Assembly: GCF_000406165.1 (NCBI RefSeq)
Contig: NZ_CM001977.1
Span: 3,363,799-3,384,411, forward strand
Direction: 5' to 3'
Origin: Dickeya zeae NCPPB 2538
GTDB taxonomy: Bacteria > Pseudomonadota > Gammaproteobacteria > Enterobacterales > Enterobacteriaceae
DNA: 20,613 nt
The translations under genes and the position numbers were made by a program. Each line of letters begins with the position of its first letter. Position 1 is the first letter of the stretch. Shown piece by piece: positions 14,394 through 20,613 of the stretch. The notes under the pieces were generated by a model. It was not told the DNA's origin. It saw nothing but the letters and a program-made list of their open reading frames with translations, and made no database searches.

Positions 14394-14429
14394 AATAAAA
14401 CAGCCGGGCCCCATCGAGGAACGGGGCCC
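14394..14429 (-). terminator. hairpin with T tract upstream of rpsP (ffh terminator or attenuator)
   Basis: GGGCCCC (14406-14412) and GGGGCCC (14423-14429) form a 7-bp GC stem with a 10-base loop, followed on the minus strand after GGCTG by TTTTATT. It lies between ffh and rpsP, only 28 bases before the rpsP start. It could end ffh transcription, and because a candidate rpsP promoter lies upstream of it, it may also act as an attenuator for the ribosomal operon. Confidence 0.7.
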
Positions 14430-14452
14430 AGTGTCATATAAAAAGCCCGAAG

Positions 14453-14480
14453 ATTTTACTCATTTTGGTGCAAAAAGCAA
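14453..14480 (-). promoter_or_regulatory. candidate rpsP operon promoter
   Basis: On the minus strand TTGCTT (14475-14480), a 16-base spacer and TAAAAT (14453-14458) are followed by a GC-containing discriminator. It is about 75 bases before rpsP and upstream of the hairpin at 14406-14429. Confidence 0.5.
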
Positions 14481-14535
14481 TCTAAACCATGCGTTCGCAC
14501 CATCGGCTTTATCTGTCGGGGTCATACGATCCGAC

Positions 14536-15897
14536 TCAACGGCCCGGAAAGCCCGGCGGCATCATACCTTTCATGCCACGCATCATCTTGGCCAAACCGC
14601 CATTCTTCATCTTTTTCATCATGCGCTGCATATCGTCAAACTGTTTCAGCAGACGGTTAACGTCCTGCACCTGCATGCCGGATCCCATTGCAATGCGACG
14701 CTTACGCGAGCCTTTAATGATTTCCGGTTTGGCACGCTCTTGTTGCGTCATGGAGTTGATAATAGCCTCCATCCGCACCAGTACCTTGTCATCCATCTGC
14801 GATTTTACATTATCTGGAATCTGCCCCATGCCCGGCAGCTTGCTCATCATGCTGGCCATGCCACCCATGTTGCGCATCTGCTTGAGTTGGTCCAGAAAAT
14901 CGGTCAGGTCAAAGCCATCGCCTTTTTTCAGTTTCTTGGCCAGCTTTTCCGCCTGAGAGCGATCAACCTTGCTTTCTAACTCTTCGATTAACGAAAGTAC
15001 GTCGCCCATCCCCAGAATACGGGAGGCGATACGATCGGGGTAAAAAGGCTCCAGTGCGTCGGTCTTCTCGCCCACACCTAAGAACTTGATGGGCTTGCCA
15101 GTGATATGACGGATAGAAAGCGCTGCACCACCGCGAGCATCACCATCGATCTTGGTCAAGATCACCCCAGTCAACGGCAACGCTTCATTGAAGGCTTTGG
15201 CGGTATTTGCTGCATCCTGCCCTGTCATCGCGTCAACAACGAACAGCGTTTCTACCGGGTTGATCGACGCGTGCACCTGCTTGATTTCGTCCATCATCGC
15301 GTCATCGACATGCAGACGACCGGCGGTATCCACTAGCAGTACATCATAGAACTTCAGTTTGGCGTGCTGCAGGGCGCGATTAACGATATCGACGGGTTTT
15401 TCATTCGCATCAGAAGGAAAGAAATCAACACCAACGGTCTGTGCCAATGTTTCCAACTGTTTGATAGCTGCCGGGCGATACACGTCCGCCGAGACAACCA
15501 GAACTTTCTTTTTCTGCTTTTCACGCAGGAATTTACCCAGTTTACCGACGCTGGTGGTTTTACCCGCCCCTTGCAGGCCGGCCATTAACACGACAGCCGG
15601 TGGTTGAGCCGCCAAATTGAGCGCCTGGTTGACTTCGCCCATGGCGGCCACCAGCTCGTTTTGCACAATTTTGACGAACTCTTGACCTGGCGTCAGGCTC
15701 TTATTGACCTCATGGCCCACCGCTTGCTCTTTGACACGGTTAATGAAATCACGCACCACTGGCAGCGCCACATCCGCTTCCAGCAAAGCCATACGGACTT
15801 CACGCAACGTATCCTTGATATTGTCTTCCGTCAGCCGCCCACGGCCGCTGATATTGCGCAGAGTGCGCGATAGTCGATCGGTTAAATTTTCAAACAT
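14536..15897 (-). CDS. ffh: Ffh, signal recognition particle GTPase
   Basis: Protein part of the bacterial SRP. With 4.5S RNA it binds hydrophobic signal sequences on ribosomes and delivers inner-membrane proteins to FtsY. The protein has 453 residues, the E. coli length. The helical N domain (1 to about 90, MFENLTDRLSRTLRNISGRG with the ALLEADV motif) is followed by the G domain with GLQGAGKTT, DTAGRL and TKIDGDARGGA. The methionine-rich M domain (about 300-453) contains the 4.5S RNA-binding GSRKRRIAMGSG and many Met in MQRMMKKMKNGGLAKMM. The start matches the family. It is divergent from ypjD. Confidence 0.98.
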   Translation of the reverse strand: MFENLTDRLSRTLRNISGRGRLTEDNIKDTLREVRMALLEADVALPVVRDFINRVKEQAVGHEVNKSLTPGQEFVKIVQNELVAAMGEVNQALNLAAQPPAVVLMAGLQGAGKTTSVGKLGKFLREKQKKKVLVVSADVYRPAAIKQLETLAQTVGVDFFPSDANEKPVDIVNRALQHAKLKFYDVLLVDTAGRLHVDDAMMDEIKQVHASINPVETLFVVDAMTGQDAANTAKAFNEALPLTGVILTKIDGDARGGAALSIRHITGKPIKFLGVGEKTDALEPFYPDRIASRILGMGDVLSLIEELESKVDRSQAEKLAKKLKKGDGFDLTDFLDQLKQMRNMGGMASMMSKLPGMGQIPDNVKSQMDDKVLVRMEAIINSMTQQERAKPEIIKGSRKRRIAMGSGMQVQDVNRLLKQFDDMQRMMKKMKNGGLAKMMRGMKGMMPPGFPGR

Positions 15898-15947
15898 ATC
15901 TCATGCTCAATGTGAAACTGGCCGCTACCGCGACGCGAATGGCGATA

Positions 15948-15956
15948 AGTATAACA
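15948..15956 (-). promoter_or_regulatory. ffh promoter, extended -10
   Basis: On the minus strand TGT directly precedes TATACT, an extended -10 element about 50 bases before the ffh start. No consensus -35 is seen at the right distance, which is usual for extended -10 promoters. Confidence 0.5.
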
Positions 15957-15998
15957 CGAAAGCCAGACCAATCTGCGTGCAACGGCACGGATAACTGG

Positions 15999-16027
15999 TT
16001 GGTGGCGGTGTCGACTACGGCTATACT
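15999..16027 (+). promoter_or_regulatory. ypjD promoter
   Basis: TTGGTG (15999-16004), a 17-base spacer and TATACT (16022-16027) make a good sigma-70 promoter about 43 bases upstream of ypjD, back to back with the ffh promoter. Confidence 0.6.
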
Positions 16028-16069
16028 GACCTTTCATTTTACTTAGTTGATAGCGAATAACCCATTGCT

Positions 16070-16864
16070 ATGTCTGTCTTCGCCATTGTAGCTTTAGCGA
16101 CCTATTTCCTCAGCCTGGGATTGATTATTCCGAGCCTGGTGCGGAAAAACGGAGCCTACCGCCGTCTGGCCGTCGTCTCCGCCACGATCGCCCTGATCTG
16201 CCATGCAGTGGCCTTGTATCAGCGTATTTTCAACGTACAGGTTGGGCAAAACCTGAGCCTGCTCAATATGGGCTCACTCATAAGCCTGATTATCTGCACC
16301 GTGATGACTATCGTAGCGTCACGTAATCGCGGCTGGTTTTTGTTACCCATCGTCTACACCTTTGCCTTCATCAATCTGGCCTTTGCCAGTTTCATGCCAG
16401 GTGAATTTATTACCCATCTCGAAGCACAACCAGGCCTGATGGTACATATCGGCCTGGCACTATTTGCGTATGCCACGCTGATGATTGCCGCGTTGTATGC
16501 ATTACAACTGGCACTGCTGGACTATATGCTGAAAACCAAGAGGCTAGGATTTACCGCTGATATGCCACCGTTGTTGGGTATCGAGCGAAAAATGTTCCAC
16601 ATTACCCAGATCGGCGTCATTCTGTTAACGCTCACGTTGTGTACCGGGCTTATCTACATGAATGATCTGCTCAGCAATAAAGAGAACTTGCATAAAGCAC
16701 TGTTCTCCTTGCTGGCATGGTTTGTCTATATTCTGCTACTTTGGGGTCACTACCACGAAGGTTGGCGCGGACGCCGGGTTGTGTGGTTCAATCTTATTGG
16801 CGCATTACTCCTGACACTTTCCTACTTTGGCAGCCGGGTCATCCAGAACTTTCTGGCGCACTGA
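16070..16864 (+). CDS. ypjD: YpjD, CcsA/HemX-like inner-membrane protein
   Basis: Polytopic inner-membrane protein of 264 residues (E. coli YpjD 263) with about eight hydrophobic segments. It resembles the cytochrome c assembly protein family (CcsA/CcmC/HemX): GLMVHIGLALFAYATLMIAALYALQL, RKMFHITQIGV and LLLWGHYHEGWRGRRVVW. The conserved histidines could bind haem, but the role is not firmly known; a link to CorC-type Mg/Co efflux has been proposed in relatives. The start has only a weak ribosome site but matches E. coli. It is followed by a terminator shared with luxS. In E. coli ypjD is also next to ffh. Confidence 0.93.
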   Translation: MSVFAIVALATYFLSLGLIIPSLVRKNGAYRRLAVVSATIALICHAVALYQRIFNVQVGQNLSLLNMGSLISLIICTVMTIVASRNRGWFLLPIVYTFAFINLAFASFMPGEFITHLEAQPGLMVHIGLALFAYATLMIAALYALQLALLDYMLKTKRLGFTADMPPLLGIERKMFHITQIGVILLTLTLCTGLIYMNDLLSNKENLHKALFSLLAWFVYILLLWGHYHEGWRGRRVVWFNLIGALLLTLSYFGSRVIQNFLAH

Positions 16865-16904
16865 CGCTCGTGACCTGCCGAAAACGGTAGGCGTAATGAG
16901 GCAT

Positions 16905-16934
16905 AAAAAAAGAGAGCAATGCTCTCTTTTTTTT
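16905..16934. terminator. bidirectional terminator between ypjD and luxS
   Basis: GAGAGC (16912-16917), the loop AAT and GCTCTC (16921-16926) are extended by a run of seven A on the left and eight T on the right, giving a T tract on both strands. It serves ypjD (plus) and luxS (minus). Confidence 0.92.
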
Positions 16935-16959
16935 ACAACGCGAGTTTTTACAACGCGAA
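16930..16959. repeat. 15-base tandem duplication
   Basis: TTTTTACAACGCGAG (16930-16944) is followed directly by TTTTTACAACGCGAA (16945-16959), 14 of 15 identical. It begins in the T tract of the terminator and lies in the luxS 3' untranslated region. It is probably a slippage duplication without function. Confidence 0.85.
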
Positions 16960-16972
16960 GGATTCACATCGT

Positions 16973-17488
16973 TCAGATATGCAACTCGGCCAGCTTGTCT
17001 TTCGGCAGCGCCAGATCATCGTTCTTATTGACGAGAACCCCCTGATCCAAAATATGGCGCGCAATATCCTGCGCCTCGGTCAGAGAATGCATCTCATAGG
17101 TACCGCATTGGTATTCGTTCAACTCAGGGATCTTACGTTGATCCGTAACCGTGAGCACATCCGCCATCGCCGCTTTCCAGGCGTCAGCCACACGCTGCTC
17201 TTGCGGCGTACCAATCAGGCTCATGTAGAAACCGGTGCGACATCCCATTGGAGAGATATCGATAATTTCCACGCCATCACCGTTCAGATGATCACGCATA
17301 AATCCAGCGAACAGATGCTCCAGAGTATGGATACCGCGCTCTGGCATGATCTCATGGTTCGGGCGACAGAAACGCAAATCAAACACGGTAATCGTATCAC
17401 CATGAGGGGTTGTCATGGTTTTGGCTACGCGAACGGCAGGTGCAGCCATACGAGTATGATCGACAGTAAAACTATCCAGTAATGGCAT
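16973..17488 (-). CDS. luxS: LuxS, S-ribosylhomocysteine lyase
   Basis: Cleaves S-ribosylhomocysteine to homocysteine and DPD, the precursor of the AI-2 signal, and detoxifies the product of SAM-dependent methylation. The protein is 171 residues, the E. coli length. The metal site is intact: His54 and His58 in HTLEH and Cys128 in EYQCGTY. Glu57 and Cys83 (in SPMGCRTGFYMS) are the catalytic residues. An unusually strong ribosome site, AGGAGGTG, lies 6 bases before ATG. The upstream region carries the divergent micA RNA and its promoter, so the luxS 5' leader may be antisense to MicA. Confidence 0.98.
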   Translation of the reverse strand: MPLLDSFTVDHTRMAAPAVRVAKTMTTPHGDTITVFDLRFCRPNHEIMPERGIHTLEHLFAGFMRDHLNGDGVEIIDISPMGCRTGFYMSLIGTPQEQRVADAWKAAMADVLTVTDQRKIPELNEYQCGTYEMHSLTEAQDIARHILDQGVLVNKNDDLALPKDKLAELHI

Positions 17489-17527
17489 GTTGCCACCTCC
17501 TCATGAAAAATTTATTTCTCGTTTCCA

Positions 17528-17557
17528 GGAAACTTTTCTTACCGATACCGGTCATAA
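17528..17557 (+). promoter_or_regulatory. sigma-E promoter of micA
   Basis: GGAAACTT (17528-17535) resembles the sigma-E -35 GGAACTT. TCATAA (17552-17557) is the -10, 16 bases further on, with the predicted start at G17563. micA is a known sigma-E target, induced by outer-membrane stress. Confidence 0.7.
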
Positions 17558-17562
17558 CATAT

Positions 17563-17647
17563 GAAAGACGCGCATTTATTATCATCATCCCTATTATCAG
17601 AGATGTTTCTTTGGCCACCCGGTGACAATCGGGTGGCATTTTCTTTT
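17563..17647 (+). ncRNA. micA: MicA small RNA
   Basis: Hfq-dependent small RNA that represses ompA and other envelope mRNAs under sigma-E control. The 5' end GAAAGACGCGCATTTATTAT is almost the E. coli sequence as I recall it (one G to A in the seed) and continues through ATCATCATCCC. A small middle stem uses CATC and GATG around 17586-17604. The terminator pairs GCCACCCG (17614-17621) with CGGGTGGC (17630-17637) and ends in ATTTTCTTTT. The stem sequence and loop differ from E. coli but the layout is the same. Its location between gshA and luxS on the opposite strand is the conserved micA locus. The exact 3' end within the T tract is uncertain. Confidence 0.93.
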
Positions 17648-17654
17648 CCAGACC

Positions 17655-19205
17655 TTACTGACCGGCCAGATAAGCGTCAAAGCTTAGCGTATCTTCCGAC
17701 TCCAGTTGACGCTGGTGCTGCCACGAACGCTCACACTCAGAGGCAAACTGGGTTTCAGACAAAATTTCCAGCGGTTCTTGCAACAATTGCTCACGGTATT
17801 GAGCGGACAGTTGAAGGCCCACACCACCGCTCCCCTGCTCCAGCATCATCGCCAATATGCGTGCGGAGAAAGTCTTGTCAGGATCATCGAACCCTTCTAC
17901 CAGTTGGTCACAGACCTGTCGATAGTACGGCTTAGACTGACCTTGATCCAACAGTTCCGCCACACGACGCAAATCAGCAAACAACGCGCGCCCAACCTCT
18001 GCGATAGGCTGACGGGCTGTGTCACATCCCATCCCGATTGTTTGGCCCGGCTTACGCCCTTCAAGGATAACCTGATTCCAGTTCTTGCGTGTACAGAGCA
18101 ATTCAGCCTCGCTCATTTCCGGCGCATCCGCCAGTGCACACCAGATCAGGAAAAGATCGAGGAACCGGACCTGCTCTTCGCTGACACCTGTCGCCGAGAA
18201 CGGGTTGATGTCCAACGAACGCACTTCAATATACTCAATACCACCACGCAGCAATGCGTCGGAAGGTGACTCTCCCGGACGAGTGACGCGTTTGGGGCGA
18301 ATCGGGGCGTACAGTTCGTTTTCAATCTGCAACACATTGGTATTCAGTTGCAGATAACGCCCCTCTTTCTTAAGGCCAATATTGGCGTACTCTTGCGAAG
18401 GCGTTCGGATAGCTTTTTTCAGTGCCGATACATAGCCTTCAAGGCTATTAAAGGTAATGCCGAGATTGCTCTGCGATTTATTGGTATAACCCAGGTCGCT
18501 CAATCGCAATGATGTCGCATAAGGCAGATAGAGCATGCCTTTTGAACGCTCAAACGGCAGATGGGTTTCTTTCCCTTGCAGGAAAGAGGAACAAATAGCC
18601 GGAGAGGCCCCAAACAGATAGGGAATGACCCAACCGAAACGGTAGTAATTACGGATCAGTTGAAAATACCCGGCAGAAATCGCTTCCTTACCGCTGTCGA
18701 CATCGGTAATCCCTTCACGGGCCTGCCAGAATGCTAATGGCAGCGAAAAGTTATAGTGCACACCGGAAATGGTCTGCATTAACGCGCCATAGCGATTCTT
18801 TAACCCTTCACGATACAGGGTTTTGAAGCGACCAATATTCGATGACCCGTATTGTGCCAGTTCAATGTCCTGCCCTGCCTCAATAAAGCAAGGCATGCTC
18901 AACGGCCACATACGCTCATCACCCAAATGACGGGCAACATACCGATGAATATCACGCAAAAAGGTCAGAAGGTGATCAATATCCTTGTCAACCGGCGTTA
19001 TGAACTCCAGCAGCGCCTCAGCAAAATCCGTCGTAATCCAGGGGTGAGTCAGAGCCGCCCCCAGTTTCTCTGGATGCCCTGTCGTCGCAAGATGCCCATT
19101 TGCCATCACACGCAGTGTTTCACGCTCAATACCACGCTGGATCCCTGTTATCGACTGAGGATGTCTTTCCAGCCAGGACAGCGCTTTTGATACGTTCGGG
19201 ATCAA
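17655..19205 (-). CDS. gshA: GshA, glutamate-cysteine ligase
   Basis: First and rate-limiting step of glutathione synthesis: ATP-dependent joining of the glutamate gamma-carboxyl to cysteine, inhibited by glutathione. The protein has 516 residues (E. coli 518) of the gamma-proteobacterial GCL type. Family blocks are GIERETLRV, ITTDFAEALLEFITP, ERMWPLSMPCFI, NRYGALMQTISGVHYNFSLP, SLRLSDLGYTN and RGGIEYIEVRSLDINPFS. The start is TTG at 19205, six bases after GGGAGG; no better ATG exists and the protein starts MIPNVSKALSWLE like E. coli. E. coli gshA is also known to use UUG. Its stop is only 8 bases from the MicA terminator tract, and no minus-strand terminator is seen after it. Confidence 0.97.
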   Translation of the reverse strand: MIPNVSKALSWLERHPQSITGIQRGIERETLRVMANGHLATTGHPEKLGAALTHPWITTDFAEALLEFITPVDKDIDHLLTFLRDIHRYVARHLGDERMWPLSMPCFIEAGQDIELAQYGSSNIGRFKTLYREGLKNRYGALMQTISGVHYNFSLPLAFWQAREGITDVDSGKEAISAGYFQLIRNYYRFGWVIPYLFGASPAICSSFLQGKETHLPFERSKGMLYLPYATSLRLSDLGYTNKSQSNLGITFNSLEGYVSALKKAIRTPSQEYANIGLKKEGRYLQLNTNVLQIENELYAPIRPKRVTRPGESPSDALLRGGIEYIEVRSLDINPFSATGVSEEQVRFLDLFLIWCALADAPEMSEAELLCTRKNWNQVILEGRKPGQTIGMGCDTARQPIAEVGRALFADLRRVAELLDQGQSKPYYRQVCDQLVEGFDDPDKTFSARILAMMLEQGSGGVGLQLSAQYREQLLQEPLEILSETQFASECERSWQHQRQLESEDTLSFDAYLAGQ

Positions 19206-19285
19206 ATTGACCTCCCGCTATGAAGATGTAGTTGTGTTAATAAGAATAATGGATGGTATATGGGGGCAACAATCATGATTACAAC

Positions 19286-19714
19286 TCACCCGGCTCCCAT
19301 CGTCCATTGCAGCGTTACACCAGCGATGATTAAGTAGCGCAACGTTTTTCCGATAAAAATACACACGACTGAGCCTACCCAGGGCATCCTCAGCCAACCT
19401 GCCAGTACGCACAATATATCGCCGACTATCGGTACCCAGCTAAATAATAAGGCTGCCGTACCATAACGCTGCAGCCAACGGCGCGCGGTCTCCAGCCCTT
19501 TTTGCGGTTTAAGCTCAGGAGCCAGACGCCCGATAATAATATTGGTGATACCACCGAGCGTATTACCGATAGAAGCAACCAGAATGAGCCATAACGGGCT
19601 CGCACTGTGGGTCGATAACAGTGAGATCAATACAACCTCTGAGCTGCCCGGCAACAGCGTTGCACTCAGAAAGCTACTCCAGAACAGGGAAAATACTGCC
19701 CAGAACTCACTCAC
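19286..19714 (-). CDS. yqaA: YqaA, DedA/VTT-related inner-membrane protein
   Basis: Small inner-membrane protein of 142 residues, the E. coli length, related to the SNARE-associated/DedA (VTT) family. Hydrophobic segments include VFSLFWSSFLSATLLPGSSE (a re-entrant-type segment with the family's LPGSSE), LWLILVASIGNTLGG and VVCIFIGKTLRYLIIAG, with GDILCVLAGWLRMPW between them. Its role is unknown; DedA relatives affect lipid recycling and proton-motive force. ATG 19714 overlaps the yqaB stop by 4 bases (ATGA), so the two are translationally coupled. gshA follows after 80 bases. Confidence 0.93.
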   Translation of the reverse strand: MSEFWAVFSLFWSSFLSATLLPGSSEVVLISLLSTHSASPLWLILVASIGNTLGGITNIIIGRLAPELKPQKGLETARRWLQRYGTAALLFSWVPIVGDILCVLAGWLRMPWVGSVVCIFIGKTLRYLIIAGVTLQWTMGAG

Positions 19715-20277
19715 AGCGTTCTTACGTCAACAACAGCCATGCCTGCGCTGACTGCTGCCTGTACACCAAAATCAGCATCCTCAAACACAACACAATGCGC
19801 AGGAGCAACCTGCATCAATGTCGCACACCGCAAAAACGTATCCGGAAAAGGCTTATGTCGCTGCACATCGTCAGCGCCTACCAGCGCAGTAAAATAATCA
19901 CGTAATCCCAGGTGGCGTAATAAACGCTCAGCCAGACCATGCGTACTGCCAGTCCCCACCGCCATCGGACGGCGGCCATGATATGCTTTGACAACCTCAA
20001 TAAGTGGTAACGGTTGCACTGTATCCATCAACATGGTTTCAGTCACAGACGCCTTTTCCGCCGCCAGGACATGCGGATCAAGATCTGATTGGTGATGATG
20101 GATAATAACCTCAGCAATGCGCCAGGTCGGCGCCCCATTCAGTGCCGTCATCGCATCGTCGTCATAGCTCATACCGTACTTCGCCAACACCTGTTGCCAT
20201 GCGCGGCTATGGGTGGACTCCGTATCAAGGATGGTACCATCCATGTCGAATATGAGGCCCTGATAGCGATCGTACAT
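19711..20277 (-). CDS. yqaB: YqaB, HAD-family fructose-1-phosphate / 6-phosphogluconate phosphatase
   Basis: Cytosolic HAD-superfamily phosphatase of the beta-phosphoglucomutase-like subgroup. E. coli YqaB acts on fructose 1-phosphate and 6-phosphogluconate. The protein has 188 residues, the E. coli length. Motif I FDMDGTILDT (nucleophile and acid aspartates), motif II AVGTGS, motif III lysine in HKPFPDTF and motif IV VVFEDADFG are all intact. The cap domain lies between motifs I and II. Tandem ATG codons occur at 20280 and 20277; I chose 20277 from the E. coli start (MYERY) and the spacing to GGA. The 183 bases up to the tRNA hold no gene and no clear terminator that I could find. Confidence 0.96.
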   Translation of the reverse strand: MYDRYQGLIFDMDGTILDTESTHSRAWQQVLAKYGMSYDDDAMTALNGAPTWRIAEVIIHHHQSDLDPHVLAAEKASVTETMLMDTVQPLPLIEVVKAYHGRRPMAVGTGSTHGLAERLLRHLGLRDYFTALVGADDVQRHKPFPDTFLRCATLMQVAPAHCVVFEDADFGVQAAVSAGMAVVDVRTL

Positions 20278-20460
20278 CATGATTCCGTACCTATCGAAAA
20301 GAGAGGACTACTTTAACGCAAAGTAAAAATATTGTCGCTTACTCAATAACCCCATTAAAAACAGTGAAATGGCTATGAACAAGGACAGAAAGCGGCAGAT
20401 GTTTAATGCGCGATATAAAAGGAGCAATGTCAGGAAGAAGAAAGGAGGTAAATCAAGAGA

Positions 20461-20537
20461 TGGTGCATCCGGGAGGATTCGAACCTCCGACCGCTCGGTT
20501 CGTAGCCGAGTACTCTATCCAGCTGAGCTACGGATGC
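20461..20537 (-). tRNA. tRNA-Arg (anticodon ACG)
   Basis: A 77-base tRNA with encoded CCA. Acceptor GCATCCG (5' end at 20537) pairs with CGGATGC. The D-arm, the anticodon stem CTCGG/CCGAG around ACG (20501-20503), the variable loop and the T-arm GGAGG-TTCGAAT-CCTCC are complete. It appears identical to E. coli argQ/Z/Y/V as I recall them. ACG is read as ICG after TadA deamination and decodes CGU, CGC and CGA. Confidence 0.97.
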
Positions 20538-20595
20538 ATTTCGGAAACTAATCAGAATCTATATTTTACAACAAGAGGAAACAGCATCAGGAGAA

Positions 20596-20613
20596 TGGTG
20601 CATCCGGGAGGAT
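20596..20613 (-). tRNA. tRNA-Arg, second copy, cut by the window edge
   Basis: The last 18 bases repeat the 3' end of the preceding tRNA-Arg gene exactly, including CCA (20596-20598) and the start of the T-arm. It lies 58 bases upstream of the first copy and in the same direction, so this is the start of a tandem array like E. coli argV-argY-argZ-argQ. Confidence 0.88.

Noticed and set aside
17561..17935. 124-codon plus-strand frame starting at the micA 5' end
   Set aside because: It runs through MicA and its terminator and then antisense to gshA; MicA is a non-coding RNA here.
20369..20551. Plus-strand 60-codon frame with RIRTSDRSVRSRVLYPAELR
   Set aside because: Its second half is the antisense of the tRNA-Arg gene, a well-known source of false proteins; the first half has no support.

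Overview
The window is a stretch of enterobacterial chromosome, almost all of it core genes. ClpB, RluD, BamD, RaiA, PheA, TyrA, AroF, L19, TrmD, RimM, S16, Ffh, LuxS, GshA and the tRNA-Arg all match the E. coli proteins or RNA closely in length and motifs. The details that differ (a longer pheL peptide, yfiRNB missing, ypjD lying directly beside luxS) point to a non-E. coli Enterobacterales member. A soft-rot bacterium of the Dickeya/Pectobacterium type is my best guess, recalled rather than tested.

Layout. 1-240: promoter region of an rRNA operon that runs leftward out of the window, with a P1 core, two phased Fis sites and the start of P2; the clpB terminator lies inside it. 304-4734 (minus): rluD-pgeF-clpB, with a heat-shock promoter just before clpB. 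4868-6222 (plus): bamD, then raiA under a probable CRP-dependent promoter. 6375-7740 (plus): pheA with its leader peptide and attenuator. 7829-10028 (minus): aroF-tyrA, convergent with pheA. Phenylalanine and tyrosine synthesis from the first shikimate step to the prephenate branch therefore sits in about 4 kb.

10155-12279 is the only accessory-looking part: a gene-poor 0.5 kb stretch, a small DUF2799-type lipoprotein (yfiL) and an uncharacterised SAM-dependent methyltransferase, standing where E. coli has yfiL-yfiR-yfiN-yfiB. 12356-14377 (minus) is the rpsP-rimM-trmD-rplS translation operon, preceded by ffh (14536-15897, minus). ypjD (16070-16864) is divergent from ffh and ends at a terminator shared with luxS.

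16973-20277 (minus) holds yqaB-yqaA-gshA-luxS. The sigma-E-dependent small RNA micA lies on the plus strand between gshA and luxS (17563 to about 17647). The right end carries one complete tRNA-Arg(ACG) and the 3' end of a second, the start of a tandem tRNA array.

I found no mobile element, CRISPR array or clearly new multi-gene system. The best candidates for new biology are the methyltransferase with its neighbouring region, and the RNA-level overlap of gshA, micA and luxS.
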